From Falsochrobactrum ovis (lineage in GTDB: Bacteria; Pseudomonadota; Alphaproteobacteria; Rhizobiales; Rhizobiaceae), in assembly GCF_003259955.1 (NCBI RefSeq), contig NZ_QLMK01000007.1, positions 46,971-110,970 of the forward strand: a DNA stretch of 64,000 bases, written 5' to 3'. Numbering within the stretch: position 1 is the stretch's first letter; each line of letters opens with the position of its first letter. Both the position numbers and the translations under genes were made by a program. Below are positions 27,673-37,189 of this stretch, piece after piece. Under the pieces are notes generated by a model. That model saw nothing but the letters and a program-made list of their open reading frames with translations, did no database searches and was not told the DNA's origin.

Positions 27673-29478
27673 ATGAACAAGCCCGTCTCTCCAAAAAAGC
27701 CAACTCTTCGCTCCCGTGCGTGGTTCGATAATCCAGATAATATTGATATGACAGCGCTCTATCTTGAGCGCTACATGAATTACGGCCTCTCCCTGGAAGA
27801 GCTTCAGTCTGGACGCCCTATCATCGGGATTGCGCAGACCGGTTCAGACCTTTCGCCATGCAACCGCCATCATCTTGAATTGGCCAAACGGGTGCGCGAA
27901 GGCGTGCGTGAGGCGGGCGGTATTGTGATCGAGTTTCCGGTGCATCCTATTCAGGAAACCGGCAAGCGCCCGACTGCTGGGCTTGATCGTAACCTTGCTT
28001 ATCTCGGCCTTGTTGAAGTGCTTTATGGGTATCCGCTTGATGGCGTTGTGCTCACAATTGGCTGCGATAAAACCACTCCGGCCTGCTTGATGGCTGCAGC
28101 TACCGTGAATATTCCGGCTATCGCGCTTTCAGTTGGGCCAATGCTTAACGGTTGGTTCCGTGGCGAGCGGACCGGGTCGGGCACTATTGTGTGGAAGGCT
28201 CGTGAGCTGCTGGCCAAGGGTGAGATTGATCACAAAGGTTTTGTGAAGCTTGTTGCATCATCTGCACCTTCAACCGGCTATTGCAATACGATGGGCACCG
28301 CGACGACCATGAATTCGCTGGCGGAAGCACTTGGCATGCAGCTACCAGGTTCTGCCGCGATCCCAGCGCCTTATCGTGACCGTCAGGAGATTGCTTATCT
28401 CTCAGGCCGCCGTATCGTCGAAATGGTGCATGAGGATCTCAAACCATCCGATATTTTGACCAAAGAAGCGTTCATTAATGCGATCCGCGTCAACTCAGCT
28501 ATTGGTGGCTCGACAAATGCTCCGATCCACCTCAATGCGTTGGCACGTCATATGGGCGTCGATCTGACCGTCGATGACTGGCAGACATATGGTGAAGATA
28601 TTCCGCTTCTCGTCAATTTGCAGCCGGCGGGTGAATATCTTGGTGAAGATTATTATCATGCCGGTGGTGTTCCTGCGGTCGTTAATCAGCTGATGGAGCA
28701 GGGGCTTATTAATGAGGACGCTCTGACCGTTAACGGTAAGACGATTGGCGAAAACTGCCGCGGTGCTGCCATCGAAGATGACAAGGTGATTAAGCCTTTC
28801 GATCAGCCGCTGAAAACCCATGCTGGTTTCCGCGTGCTGCGGGGCAATCTCTTCTCGTCTGCGATCATGAAGCTGAGCGTGATTTCGCAAGAATTCCGTG
28901 ACCGTTATCTTTCGGACGAAAAAGACCCCAATGCTTTTGAGGGCAAGGCGGTCGTGTTCGACGGTCCGGAAGATTATCATCAGCGTATAGATGATCCGTC
29001 GCTTGAAATTGATGAGCATACGGTTCTGTTTATGCGCGGTGCGGGCCCGATCGGTTATCCGGGCGCTGCGGAAGTCGTTAATATGCGGGCGCCCGACTAT
29101 CTTTTGAAAAAGGGTGTCGCGTCTCTGCCTTGCATTGGGGATGGGCGCCAATCCGGTACTTCCGGCTCGCCCTCAATCCTGAACGCTTCGCCGGAGGCGG
29201 CAGCGGGTGGCGGACTTGCCCTGTTAAAGACTGGCGATCGTGTTCGTATCGATATTGGTCGGGGTACCGCGGATATTCTGATTTCCGACGAGGAGCTGAA
29301 TGAGCGTCGTGCAGCGCTTGAGGCTGCAGGCGGTTATAAATATCCGGAAAGCCAGACACCGTGGCAGGAAATTCAGCGTGCAGTTGTTGGGCAAATGGAA
29401 ACCGGTGCCGTACTTGAAAATGCGATCAAATATCAGGACATCGCACATACTCGTGGATTGCCGCGCGACAATCACTAA
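27673..29478 (+). CDS. IlvD/Edd-family sugar-acid dehydratase
   Basis: This 601-aa Fe-S enzyme has IlvD/Edd signatures: [16 protein letters not shown] (Cys ligand), [20 protein letters not shown] (Cys) and [16 protein letters not shown]. It resembles L-arabonate/D-xylonate/D-galactonate dehydratases more than amino-acid IlvD because of the RSRAWFDNP start and the [20 protein letters not shown] region. It dehydrates an aldonic acid to its 2-keto-3-deoxy form. It is co-directional with gguC, and a strong terminator follows. Confidence 0.9.
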   Translation: MNKPVSPKKPTLRSRAWFDNPDNIDMTALYLERYMNYGLSLEELQSGRPIIGIAQTGSDLSPCNRHHLELAKRVREGVREAGGIVIEFPVHPIQETGKRPTAGLDRNLAYLGLVEVLYGYPLDGVVLTIGCDKTTPACLMAAATVNIPAIALSVGPMLNGWFRGERTGSGTIVWKARELLAKGEIDHKGFVKLVASSAPSTGYCNTMGTATTMNSLAEALGMQLPGSAAIPAPYRDRQEIAYLSGRRIVEMVHEDLKPSDILTKEAFINAIRVNSAIGGSTNAPIHLNALARHMGVDLTVDDWQTYGEDIPLLVNLQPAGEYLGEDYYHAGGVPAVVNQLMEQGLINEDALTVNGKTIGENCRGAAIEDDKVIKPFDQPLKTHAGFRVLRGNLFSSAIMKLSVISQEFRDRYLSDEKDPNAFEGKAVVFDGPEDYHQRIDDPSLEIDEHTVLFMRGAGPIGYPGAAEVVNMRAPDYLLKKGVASLPCIGDGRQSGTSGSPSILNASPEAAAGGGLALLKTGDRVRIDIGRGTADILISDEELNERRAALEAAGGYKYPESQTPWQEIQRAVVGQMETGAVLENAIKYQDIAHTRGLPRDNH

Positions 29479-29507
29479 AACGAGCGCTAAATATTAAACG
29501 AGATAAG

Positions 29508-29542
29508 CCCACCCTTTGCTTGAGCCGAAGGGTGGGTTTTTT
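29508..29542 (+). terminator. Rho-independent terminator of the sugar-acid operon
   Basis: CCCACCCTT (29508-29516) pairs with AAGGGTGGG (29528-29536), followed by six Ts. It ends the gguC-dehydratase transcript. Confidence 0.9.
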
Positions 29543-29592
29543 GTATGCTAAGCGACCGGACTATTCGTTAGCCAGTTTGGCAATATCAGAAC

Positions 29593-30474
29593 TCAGATAG
29601 CTGTGCGCCTTGCGTAATCAATGTAAATTTCTCGCAATCGCTTGGCGACCGGGCCTGCCGCCCCGTCGGCGATCAATCGATCGTCGATCTTTGTAACTGG
29701 GGTGACAAAGGAACTGGCACTGGTGATAAAAGCTTCTTTTGCGCAATAGGCTTCCTCCAATGTGAAGGCTCGCTCTTCCAGTTTCAGGCCGGATTCTGCA
29801 ACCAACCGTAAAAGTGAATGACGAGTGCAGCCGGGTAAAATCAGATTGCTGTTGGGTCGGGTGATAATCACGTCGTCCTGGCTGACAATATAGGCCGTTG
29901 ATGATGCGCCTTCGGTTACAAATCCGTCCTCTATCATCCACGCTTCTGCGCAGCCTGCATTTTTGGCAATTTCTTTTGCCATTGTTTGTGGCAGCAGGCA
30001 GACGGACTTGATATCTCGACGCTTCCAGCGCAAATCTTCAAGCGAGAGCACGCTTATACCGGTTTCAAATTCGGGCTTTTCTATTAGTTTTTTTGATTGT
30101 GTAAAAAGCACGATTGAGGGCCGTGTGTTTTTTAAAGAAACAAAATCGCGATCGCGGCAGTCCCCCCGCGTGATTTGAAGATAGATGAGACCCTCGTTCA
30201 GATTGTTGCGGCGAATAAGTTCCCGTTCAATCTCAACGATTTCATCTTCGCTCCAAGGCAGGGGAATGCCGATTTCAGCGGTCGAACGGCGTAACCGGGC
30301 CATATGTGCAGGGCTATCGATCAGCTTGCTGTCGAGAACGGCGGTTACTTCGTAGATTCCATCGCCAAAGAGAAAACCCCGATCAAAGATTGAAATACGA
30401 GCATCCCGGGCGGCAACATATTCGCCGTTTACATAAGTAATGCGATTTTCAATCTCGTTGACAGAAATAGTCAT
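29593..30474 (-). CDS. D-amino-acid transaminase (fold type IV)
   Basis: PLP-dependent aminotransferase of 293 aa. RGFLFGDGIYEVTAV near the N-terminus, the PLP Lys in RDIKSVCLLPQTMAKE, and EGASSTAYIV identify the branched-chain/D-amino-acid transaminase class IV, best matched to D-alanine aminotransferases (Dat). It interconverts D-amino acids with 2-keto acids such as pyruvate. The ATG at 30474 is preferred to the upstream start at 30495. It follows the omega-aminotransferase on the same strand, but a hairpin lies between. Confidence 0.87.
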   Translation of the reverse strand: MTISVNEIENRITYVNGEYVAARDARISIFDRGFLFGDGIYEVTAVLDSKLIDSPAHMARLRRSTAEIGIPLPWSEDEIVEIERELIRRNNLNEGLIYLQITRGDCRDRDFVSLKNTRPSIVLFTQSKKLIEKPEFETGISVLSLEDLRWKRRDIKSVCLLPQTMAKEIAKNAGCAEAWMIEDGFVTEGASSTAYIVSQDDVIITRPNSNLILPGCTRHSLLRLVAESGLKLEERAFTLEEAYCAKEAFITSASSFVTPVTKIDDRLIADGAAGPVAKRLREIYIDYARRTAI

Positions 30475-30567
30475 GGAATCGATCCCCGAAAACACGTTTG
30501 TGCAAGACTTATCGCTTCATCTTGCTGCCAGCAAGAGTTGATCAGAAACAGGGAGCGGGGAAGAAAA

Positions 30568-30591
30568 CCGCCGCACGATCTCGTGCGGCGG
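30568..30591 (-). terminator. Hairpin terminator after the omega-aminotransferase
   Basis: CCGCCGCACGA (30568-30578) and TCGTGCGGCGG (30581-30591) form an 11-bp GC-rich stem, followed on the minus strand by TTTTC. It probably ends or attenuates the omega-aminotransferase transcript before the transaminase gene. Confidence 0.8.
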
Positions 30592-30606
30592 CAAAATAGA
30601 TGGAGA

Positions 30607-31935
30607 TCAGGCTGCGCGTTTTAGAGCATCGCCCAGGATTGAGATGATTGTATCGATTTGCTCTTTTTCCACGATGAGTGGCGGGGAAAGGGCAATCACA
30701 TCACCAGTTACGCGGATCAGCAAACCTTTTTGGAAACAATCAACAAAGACGTCATAAGCACGGGTGCCGGGAGCTCCGTCTCGCGGTGACAATTCGACCG
30801 CACCGACGAGCCCGAGATTGCGGATGTCGATGACATTTGGTGCGTCTTTAAGCGAGTGCAATGCTTCCTGCCAATGTTCAGCAAGGTCTGCGCCGCGCGT
30901 TAACAAATCTTCTTCGGCATAGATTTCAAGCGTTGCGAGACCAGCAGCGCAAGCGACCGGATGGCCTGAATAAGTATAGCCGTGGAAGAGTTCAATCGCG
31001 TTTTCTGGCCCAGTCATCAATCCGTCATGGACTTTGCGGCTTGAGAAGACCGCGCCCATGGGGATTGCTCCATTTGTTAGGCCCTTGGCAGCGGTGATGA
31101 GATCGGGGACAACACCGAAATAATCAACCGCAAAGGGCGTTCCAAGTCGGCCGAAGCCTGTGATGACTTCATCGAAAATCAACAAGATGCCGTATTTATC
31201 CGCGGTGGCGCGGAGACGCTCCAGATAGCCTTTTGGTGGCAGTATAACACCCGCCGAGCCAGACATTGGCTCAACAATGACGGCAGCGATTTTTTCGGCG
31301 CCATGTAGTTGAACCAGCCGTTCCAGATCATCAGCTAGCTCGACACCATGTTCAGGTAGACCTTTGGAGAAGGCATTGCGCTCAATGTCGAGCGTATGAC
31401 GCAGGTGATCAGCCGGGATCTGCGGGAAAACACGACGGTTATTGACGAGGCCGCCCACGGAAATGCCGCCGAAGCCCACGCCATGATAGCCTTTTTCCCG
31501 ACCCAGCACCATTGTTCGGGTGCCTTGACCGATAGCGCGTTGGTAGGCGATGGCGATTTTTAGTGCTGTGTCGACCGATTCAGAGCCTGAATTTGTGAAA
31601 AAGACACGGTCGAGTTTGTTGTCAGGTCCACCGGGGGCAATCGCAGCGAGCTTTTCAGCGAAATCGAACGCAACATTATGGCCCATTTGGAATGTTGGCG
31701 CGAAATCCAGCGTTGAGATTTGGCGTTCGACAGCTTCGGTAATGCGCTTGCGGCCATGACCTGCATTGCAGCACCAAAGTCCAGCAGTTCCATCAAGAAC
31801 CTGTTTGCCGTCAACATCGGTGTAATACATGCCGGATGCGCTGGCGAGCATGCGCGGGGCGGCCTTGAACTGGCGGTTGGCCGTGAACGGCATCCAGAAA
31901 TTTTCAAGACTAGGGGCATTGGTTCTGGTCAGCAT
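30607..31935 (-). CDS. Omega-amino-acid:pyruvate aminotransferase (class III)
   Basis: Class III PLP aminotransferase of 442 aa with the PLP-binding FDEVITGFGR, the catalytic Lys in DLITAAKGLTNGAIPMG and the N-terminal LENFWMPFTANRQFK typical of beta-alanine/omega-amino-acid:pyruvate aminotransferases. Such enzymes move amino groups from omega-amino acids or amines to pyruvate, giving alanine. The ATG at 31935 has GAGGAGG upstream; the longer frame from 31986 is unlikely. The divergent XRE-cupin regulator is the likely controller. Confidence 0.92.
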   Translation of the reverse strand: MLTRTNAPSLENFWMPFTANRQFKAAPRMLASASGMYYTDVDGKQVLDGTAGLWCCNAGHGRKRITEAVERQISTLDFAPTFQMGHNVAFDFAEKLAAIAPGGPDNKLDRVFFTNSGSESVDTALKIAIAYQRAIGQGTRTMVLGREKGYHGVGFGGISVGGLVNNRRVFPQIPADHLRHTLDIERNAFSKGLPEHGVELADDLERLVQLHGAEKIAAVIVEPMSGSAGVILPPKGYLERLRATADKYGILLIFDEVITGFGRLGTPFAVDYFGVVPDLITAAKGLTNGAIPMGAVFSSRKVHDGLMTGPENAIELFHGYTYSGHPVACAAGLATLEIYAEEDLLTRGADLAEHWQEALHSLKDAPNVIDIRNLGLVGAVELSPRDGAPGTRAYDVFVDCFQKGLLIRVTGDVIALSPPLIVEKEQIDTIISILGDALKRAA

Positions 31936-31970
31936 TTGGTCCTCCTCTATTAAGCTTAACAGGCCATGCT

Positions 31971-31986
31971 TTGTTGAAAGCAACAA
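31971..31986. promoter_or_regulatory. Inverted repeat between omega-aminotransferase and XRE-cupin gene
   Basis: TTGTTG, four bases, CAACAA is a perfect inverted repeat in the shared promoter region, about 40 bp upstream of the aminotransferase start. It is a candidate operator for the divergent XRE-cupin protein. Confidence 0.35.
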
Positions 31987-32081
31987 GTCCTTTTCTTGTC
32001 TGCGCTAACTGATTGAAATTATAAGGCGTAATTCAAAAAATTATGCTATATCGAACATCTTCAACAGGGAGGATGTTTTCC

Positions 32082-32630
32082 ATGAATGTTGATATCGGCG
32101 GACGGCTTCGTTATGTGCGATTGCGGCAGAACTTGTCGCAGCGTGAATTGGCTAAGCGAGCCGGGGTAACAAATTCCACCATATCGCTGATTGAAGCCAA
32201 TCAGTCCAATCCATCCGTGGGAGCATTAAAGCGCATTCTCGACGGAATTCCTATTGGTATGGCTGAATTCTTTGCGCTTGAACCCGATGCGCCGCATAAA
32301 GTCTTTTATCAGGCGGAAGATCTGGTCGAAATCGGCAGGGGGCCAATTTCATATAGGCAGGTGGGCGACCATCTGTTTGCCCGCTCGCTGCAAATCTTGA
32401 AAGAACGGTATGAACCCGGCTCTGACACCGGCAAAGTGATGCTGATGCATGAGGGAGAGGAGGGGGGAATCGTCATCTCGGGACGTATCGAGGTGACGGT
32501 AGGGTCTGATCGGCGAATTCTTGGCCCTGGCGATGCCTATTATTTTTCAAGCAAACTTCCCCATCGCTTCAGATGTGTGGGGCCAGAAGCTTGTGAAGTG
32601 GTCAGCGCCTGCACGCCGCCGAGCTTCTAA
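32082..32630 (+). CDS. XRE-family regulator with C-terminal cupin domain
   Basis: This 182-aa protein begins with an XRE/Cro helix-turn-helix (LRYVRLRQNLSQRELAKRAG, then VTNSTISLIEANQSNPSVG), followed by a cupin-2 sensor domain with GDAYYFSSKLPHRFRC. PuuR-like regulators of this type control amine and amino-acid catabolism. The ATG at 32082 follows GGGAGG by about nine bases. It is divergent to the omega-aminotransferase gene. Confidence 0.9.
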   Translation: MNVDIGGRLRYVRLRQNLSQRELAKRAGVTNSTISLIEANQSNPSVGALKRILDGIPIGMAEFFALEPDAPHKVFYQAEDLVEIGRGPISYRQVGDHLFARSLQILKERYEPGSDTGKVMLMHEGEEGGIVISGRIEVTVGSDRRILGPGDAYYFSSKLPHRFRCVGPEACEVVSACTPPSF

Positions 32631-32646
32631 TATATTTCTAGAATCA

Positions 32647-32690
32647 AAAGCCTGAATCGCTTTGTTATCAATGCGATTCAGGCTTTGTGC
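32647..32690. terminator. Bidirectional terminator between XRE-cupin and dadA
   Basis: AAAGCCTGAATCGC (32647-32660) pairs with GCGATTCAGGCTTT (32673-32686), a 14-bp stem flanked by A- and T-rich sequence. It serves the convergent XRE-cupin and dadA genes. Confidence 0.85.
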
Positions 32691-32698
32691 GTTTTGTC

Positions 32699-33949
32699 TT
32701 ATTTGTAGCGCGAAATGCTTAGATCATCGGCCCGAATATCGGGCTGATTGCCGGAAATCAGATCAGCCAGAAGCTTTCCAGAGCCACAAGCCATGGTCCA
32801 GCCAAGCGTTCCGTGACCTGCATTGAGGAAAACATTATCGTAACGGGTTGCACCGATGATTGGTGTTGAATCCGGCGTCATCGGACGTAAGCCCGACCAA
32901 AAGCTTGCCGCCTTCAAATCACCGCCCGGAAACAGATCGCTGACCGAAAGATCAAGGGTCGCACGACGGGCCGCGGGTAGATCGCTGGTGAAGCCCGAAA
33001 CTTCTGCCATGCCGCCAACACGGATGCGATCACCGAGCCGGGTAATCGCAATCTTATAGGTTTCATCCATGACCGTTGAGACGGGAGCGCGTGTGTCATC
33101 GATGATCGGGGCTGTGAGCGAATATCCTTTTACCGGGAAGATCGGTGCGTTCAGACCGAGCGATTTTACCAGTGCGGGCGTATAGCTGCCCAGTGCAACG
33201 ATATAACGATCAGAGCTGATAATGCCTTCTGATGTTTCCACGCCGGAAACTTTTCCGCCTGACATCAATAGGGATTTAATATCGACGCCGAAGCGGTATT
33301 TTACGCCGAGCCCTTCGGTGATTTTTGCTAATTCATTGGTAAATTTGAAGCAATCCCCGGTTTCATCATTGGGAAGACGCAAGCCGCCAACAAATTTTTC
33401 CCGCACGCGAGCAAGTGCAGGCTCAACATTGATACAGCCTTCGGGGTCAAGCACTTCGAATGGTACACCATCTTGTCGAAGAACCTCGACATCTTTACCG
33501 ATAGCATCGAGCTGATATTGGTGGCGGAAGAGTTGCAAAGTGCCCTGAGAGCGGTGATCATATTCGATGCCAGTTTCCGCCCGCAAAGCGATCAAACAAT
33601 CGCGGCTATATTCGGAAATGCGCACCATACGGCTTTTATTGACCTTGTAACGAGCCTCTGTGCAATTGGCGAGCATCTGCAGCAGCCATTTATATTGCAG
33701 TGGGTCAGTTGTTAGCCGTAATACGAGAGGAGCATGCTTTTGTAAAAGCCATTTTGCTGCTTTTAAAGGAATGCCGGGCGCTGCCCATGGCGAAGCATAA
33801 CCCGGTGAAATCTGTCCGGCATTTGCAAAGCTGGTTTCAAGGCCGGGGCCGCTTTCACGGTCGATAACAGTGACTTCGTGCCCCTGTTTTGCCAGATAAT
33901 ATGCGGTCGTTACGCCAATCACGCCGCTACCCAATACGGTAATTTGCAT
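32699..33949 (-). CDS. dadA: D-amino acid dehydrogenase small subunit
   Basis: FAD-dependent membrane-associated dehydrogenase of 416 aa. The N-terminal dinucleotide-binding motif is [26 protein letters not shown], and DadA motifs [22 protein letters not shown] and [34 protein letters not shown]-like stretches are visible. It oxidises D-alanine and other D-amino acids to 2-keto acids, passing electrons to the respiratory chain. It lies 12 bp after alr and is almost surely co-transcribed. Confidence 0.95.
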   Translation of the reverse strand: MQITVLGSGVIGVTTAYYLAKQGHEVTVIDRESGPGLETSFANAGQISPGYASPWAAPGIPLKAAKWLLQKHAPLVLRLTTDPLQYKWLLQMLANCTEARYKVNKSRMVRISEYSRDCLIALRAETGIEYDHRSQGTLQLFRHQYQLDAIGKDVEVLRQDGVPFEVLDPEGCINVEPALARVREKFVGGLRLPNDETGDCFKFTNELAKITEGLGVKYRFGVDIKSLLMSGGKVSGVETSEGIISSDRYIVALGSYTPALVKSLGLNAPIFPVKGYSLTAPIIDDTRAPVSTVMDETYKIAITRLGDRIRVGGMAEVSGFTSDLPAARRATLDLSVSDLFPGGDLKAASFWSGLRPMTPDSTPIIGATRYDNVFLNAGHGTLGWTMACGSGKLLADLISGNQPDIRADDLSISRYK

Positions 33950-33961
33950 CTTGCCCTCTGA

Positions 33962-35113
33962 TTATGTTTGTTGGGCTTCGGCAGCGTTGTCGCAATATAT
34001 GCGAGCATAACGATCACCGAGCGCTGTTAGAATTTCATAGGGAATTGTGTTGCAATCGCGCGCCACATCTTCAATTCGTTGGTTCGGGCCAATGAGTTCG
34101 ACAAGGCTGCCAAGTTTTAGCGTTCCTTCAGGCAGGTCCGAGACATCCAAAGTGATCGAATCCATGGAGACGCGCCCCACGATTGGAAGGCGTGTAGCAT
34201 TGAAAAATGCGGAGCCTTTATTGCTCAAGGAACGGAACCAGCCATCTGCATAGCCCACAGCGATGGTCGCAATCTGCATTCGACGTGGCGCAATGTAGGT
34301 TCCACCATAACCAATTGGCGAGCCTTGCTCGACCGTTCGCACTTGAATGACACGGGCTTGAAGCGATACCACCGGGCGGATGGAGTGATCGCTGGCAGCA
34401 GGGCCAACGCCATAGAGTACGATGCCCGGCCGGGCGAGATCGAAATAATAAGATTTTTCGAGGAAACAGCCGCCAGAATTCGAAAATGCAATCGGAAATT
34501 TCGGCAGGCGCGCTAGAGCTTTGTGCAATGCATCAAGCTGTAAGGCATTGGCTGGGTTTTCTGGTTCATCGCCACTGGCCAAATGGCTAATAATGAATTT
34601 TACGTCGATGGGGGCCAGCAGGTCGATATTATCGATGAGTTGATCAACCTCTTGGGCGGAAAGGCCGAGGCGTGACATGCCAGTGTCGATCTGCAACAGA
34701 GCAGGCAATTTGCGATTGAGTGACTGGGCGAGATTGGCCCAGTTTTCAAGCTGCTCCAAGGAATTAAGAACGGGTATGAGGTTTTCTGCCGCGCAGGCAG
34801 CTTCGGTGCCCGGCTGAAGCCCGTTCAAAATATAGATCATTGCGTCCGGATTTAAAAAGGGGCGTAGGTCGAAAGCTTCGGCAAGATGAGCGACGAAAAA
34901 ATCCCGGCACCCGACTTCATAAAAGGCTGGCGCTATGCGATCCGCACCCAAGCCATAAGCGTCGGCTTTAACCACAGCCGCTGCACGGGTTGGAGCAATG
35001 CGCTTCGAAATTACCTGGTAATTATGACGCAGAGCAGTGAGATCAATCGTTAGAACGCCGCCCGCGCTCAAGTCACGTTTCGTCTGCGAAAAATGTATCG
35101 ACATCTCAACCAT
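33962..35113 (-). CDS. Catabolic alanine racemase
   Basis: PLP alanine racemase of 383 aa, with the PLP Lys in AAAVVKADAYGLGA near residue 50, the catalytic Tyr region in GYGGTYIAPR and VGRVSMDSITLDVSD. It converts L- and D-alanine. Because it is paired with dadA and a divergent Lrp-like gene, it is probably the catabolic DadX-type enzyme rather than the cell-wall Alr, although a single genome copy could do both. The start is uncertain: ATG at 35113 or 35104, both with weak ribosome sites. Confidence 0.93.
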   Translation of the reverse strand: MVEMSIHFSQTKRDLSAGGVLTIDLTALRHNYQVISKRIAPTRAAAVVKADAYGLGADRIAPAFYEVGCRDFFVAHLAEAFDLRPFLNPDAMIYILNGLQPGTEAACAAENLIPVLNSLEQLENWANLAQSLNRKLPALLQIDTGMSRLGLSAQEVDQLIDNIDLLAPIDVKFIISHLASGDEPENPANALQLDALHKALARLPKFPIAFSNSGGCFLEKSYYFDLARPGIVLYGVGPAASDHSIRPVVSLQARVIQVRTVEQGSPIGYGGTYIAPRRMQIATIAVGYADGWFRSLSNKGSAFFNATRLPIVGRVSMDSITLDVSDLPEGTLKLGSLVELIGPNQRIEDVARDCNTIPYEILTALGDRYARIYCDNAAEAQQT

Positions 35114-35214
35114 TCCACTGCTTCAAAATTTAGGGACGGTGGAATTTGAGCAGTTCCGTTCCTCCCATAAGCCTCGTCACGTTTTTGATCTATGAGTAAG
35201 CGCCTGGTTTTATG

Positions 35215-35229
35215 ATAGTCGAAGACTAT
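35215..35229. promoter_or_regulatory. Lrp-type operator candidate in the alr-dadA promoter
   Basis: ATAGTC, GAA, GACTAT is a perfect 6-bp inverted repeat between the alr start and the divergent Lrp gene. Lrp proteins bind such AT-containing palindromes, often autoregulating and activating the divergent dad operon. Confidence 0.4.
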
Positions 35230-35314
35230 TCGAATGTTTTTGCTATTTGTCGCAGATTATGCGATTTTTTGCTTAAAAGACGCATGTTTTAGCTTTAGGA
35301 TCGAATTAATTGTC

Positions 35315-35782
35315 ATGATAGCGCTCGACAGTATTGACCGCAATATTATTCGCTGCCTGCGTCGGGACGGGCGCATGACCAATAGTCGGCTGGCTGTTGA
35401 GGTAGGACTTTCTCAATCGGCCTGTCTGCGGCGAGTTCAGATACTGGAGGAAAGCGGAGTTATTCAGGGCTATACAGCGATTGTCGGTTCGTCTGATGGC
35501 GATGAAAAGCTGGTGGCAATCGTACGCATCACGCTGGATCGCCAGACAGAAGAATTTCTCAATCGCTTTGAAGAAGCAGTGCGTAGACATCCGGAGGTTC
35601 AGGAGTGCTATTTGATGACCGGGGATGCCGATTATATTTTGCGGGTTGAGGCGGAAAATGCAGCTTCTTATGAGATCATTCATAAGGAGATTTTATCGCG
35701 TTTACCGGGGGTGGCGCGGATTCATTCTAGTTTCGCCATTCGCACTGTCTTGCTCTCGAAGGCCCCAGCCACTCGAAGTTGA
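35315..35782 (+). CDS. Lrp/AsnC-family regulator, probably of alr-dadA
   Basis: This 155-aa protein begins MIALDSIDRNIIRCLRRDGR, with an Lrp winged helix (SRLAVEVGLSQSACLRRVQILEESGVIQGY) and a RAM ligand domain (EVQECYLMTGDADYILRVEA). The upstream extension to 35234 is hydrophobic and lacks the family pattern, so 35315 is chosen. Divergence from alr-dadA makes it the likely alanine-responsive activator (DadR/BkdR-like). Confidence 0.92.
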   Translation: MIALDSIDRNIIRCLRRDGRMTNSRLAVEVGLSQSACLRRVQILEESGVIQGYTAIVGSSDGDEKLVAIVRITLDRQTEEFLNRFEEAVRRHPEVQECYLMTGDADYILRVEAENAASYEIIHKEILSRLPGVARIHSSFAIRTVLLSKAPATRS

Positions 35783-35806
35783 AAACCCGGTCAGGGACCG
35801 GGTTTT
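35782..35806. terminator. Bidirectional terminator between Lrp and lldD-like genes
   Basis: AAAACCCGGTC, three bases, GACCGGGTTTT forms an 11-bp hairpin flanked by A/T runs. It serves the convergent Lrp and LldD-type genes. Confidence 0.88.
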
Positions 35807-35817
35807 GAAAGGATAAA

Positions 35818-36963
35818 TTATAGATCGCAAGAATGAATGATCGATTGATCAACCTCATTAATATTACGTTTTCCGCATAGGGCCATGGTGGTATCCAGCT
35901 CGCGGCGAATGATCTCGAGAGCCAATGTTACCCCTTCTTTGCCCATAGCGCCCAGACCATAGAGGAATGGGCGACCTATATAGACACCTTGTGCGCCCAA
36001 GGCGCGCGCTTTCAGCACGTCTTGACCTGAGCGAATGCCGCCATCAAGATGAATTTCAAGCTTATCGCCTACGGCATCAACAATCGGTTTGAGCATGGAA
36101 ATGGATGATGGTGCGCCATCAAGTTGACGTCCGCCATGGTTTGAAACGATGATTGCGTCTGCACCTGATTTCGCTGCCATTTTGGCATCTTCCACATCAA
36201 GAATGCCTTTGAGAATAAGCTTTCCGCCCCATTGTTCCTTGATCCATTCAACATCTTCCCAGCTTAACTGCGGATCGAATTGTTCGGCAGTCCAAGAAGA
36301 GAGGGAGGATAGATCGGTGACATTTTTTGCATGACCAGCAATATTGCGGAAAGTGCGTCGCGAGGTCTTGAGCATGCCCGTGCACCAAGCAGGGCGCGTC
36401 GCCATTTGCCAAATATGTTTTGGAGTGAATTTTGGCGGTGCAGAAAGGCCATTGCGCAAATCCTTGTGGCGTTGACCAAGGATTTGAAGATCAAGTGTCA
36501 AAACAAGCGCGGAGCAGCCGGCATTTTTCGCTCGTTCAATGAGGTTTTTTACGAAATCACGGTCTTTCATCACATAAAGCTGGAACCAGAACGGCTTTTT
36601 GGTCACAGCAGCCACATCTTCGATGGAGCAGATGCTCATTGTGGATAAAGTGAAGGGGACACCGAAAGCTTCTGCGGCTTGAGCGGCCAGCATTTCTCCA
36701 TCGGCGTGCTGCATACCCGTCATGCCGGTGGGCGCTAGCGCCACAGGCATGGCGACGTCTTCACCAATCATGGTGGAAGCTAGCGAACGATTGGCCATAT
36801 CGACTAGCACACGCTGGCGAAGCTTGATGTTCTTGAAATCCTCTTCGTTTGAACGATAGGTCGATTCAGTCCAAGCGCCTGAGTCTGCATAGTCGAAAAA
36901 CATTTTCGGTACGCGGCGCTGTGCCAGCCGTTTCAAATCGGCGATTTCGAGTATTGCGGGCAT
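35818..36963 (-). CDS. FMN-dependent L-lactate dehydrogenase-like protein
   Basis: FMN-dependent alpha-hydroxyacid dehydrogenase of 381 aa. It has the N-terminal IADLKRLAQRRVPKMFFDYAD, the FMN-proton-abstraction His in SNHGGRQLDGAPSS, and GGIRSGQDVLKARALGA. It is closest to LldD, which oxidises L-lactate to pyruvate at the membrane, though other hydroxyacids are possible. The ATG at 36963 has AAGGGG upstream. The window's other dehydrogenases and aminotransferases also converge on pyruvate. Confidence 0.9.
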   Translation of the reverse strand: MPAILEIADLKRLAQRRVPKMFFDYADSGAWTESTYRSNEEDFKNIKLRQRVLVDMANRSLASTMIGEDVAMPVALAPTGMTGMQHADGEMLAAQAAEAFGVPFTLSTMSICSIEDVAAVTKKPFWFQLYVMKDRDFVKNLIERAKNAGCSALVLTLDLQILGQRHKDLRNGLSAPPKFTPKHIWQMATRPAWCTGMLKTSRRTFRNIAGHAKNVTDLSSLSSWTAEQFDPQLSWEDVEWIKEQWGGKLILKGILDVEDAKMAAKSGADAIIVSNHGGRQLDGAPSSISMLKPIVDAVGDKLEIHLDGGIRSGQDVLKARALGAQGVYIGRPFLYGLGAMGKEGVTLALEIIRRELDTTMALCGKRNINEVDQSIIHSCDL

Positions 36964-37189
36964 CGTGACCCCTTGTGGTAAGTTTTCTTTACCATTCGCA
37001 TGGCGGATCGCGAAGACGAAATCAAGTGCCATAATGATCCATCAATAATATTGGCGCATATAATTGAAGGTGATCGCAATTGTGCCTATGCTAGGTTGTT
37101 GGTCGGAATGACTGTTCTCAACAGAAAATGACCGTGGTTCTGAGAGAAAATCGGCCGCAGGGCTGGTATCGCGGGTGAGGGTGAATGTG

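Noticed and set aside
31971-32033. AATTA...TAATT inverted repeat near the XRE-cupin start
   Set aside because: Only 5-bp AT arms, which are common by chance in AT-rich promoter DNA.
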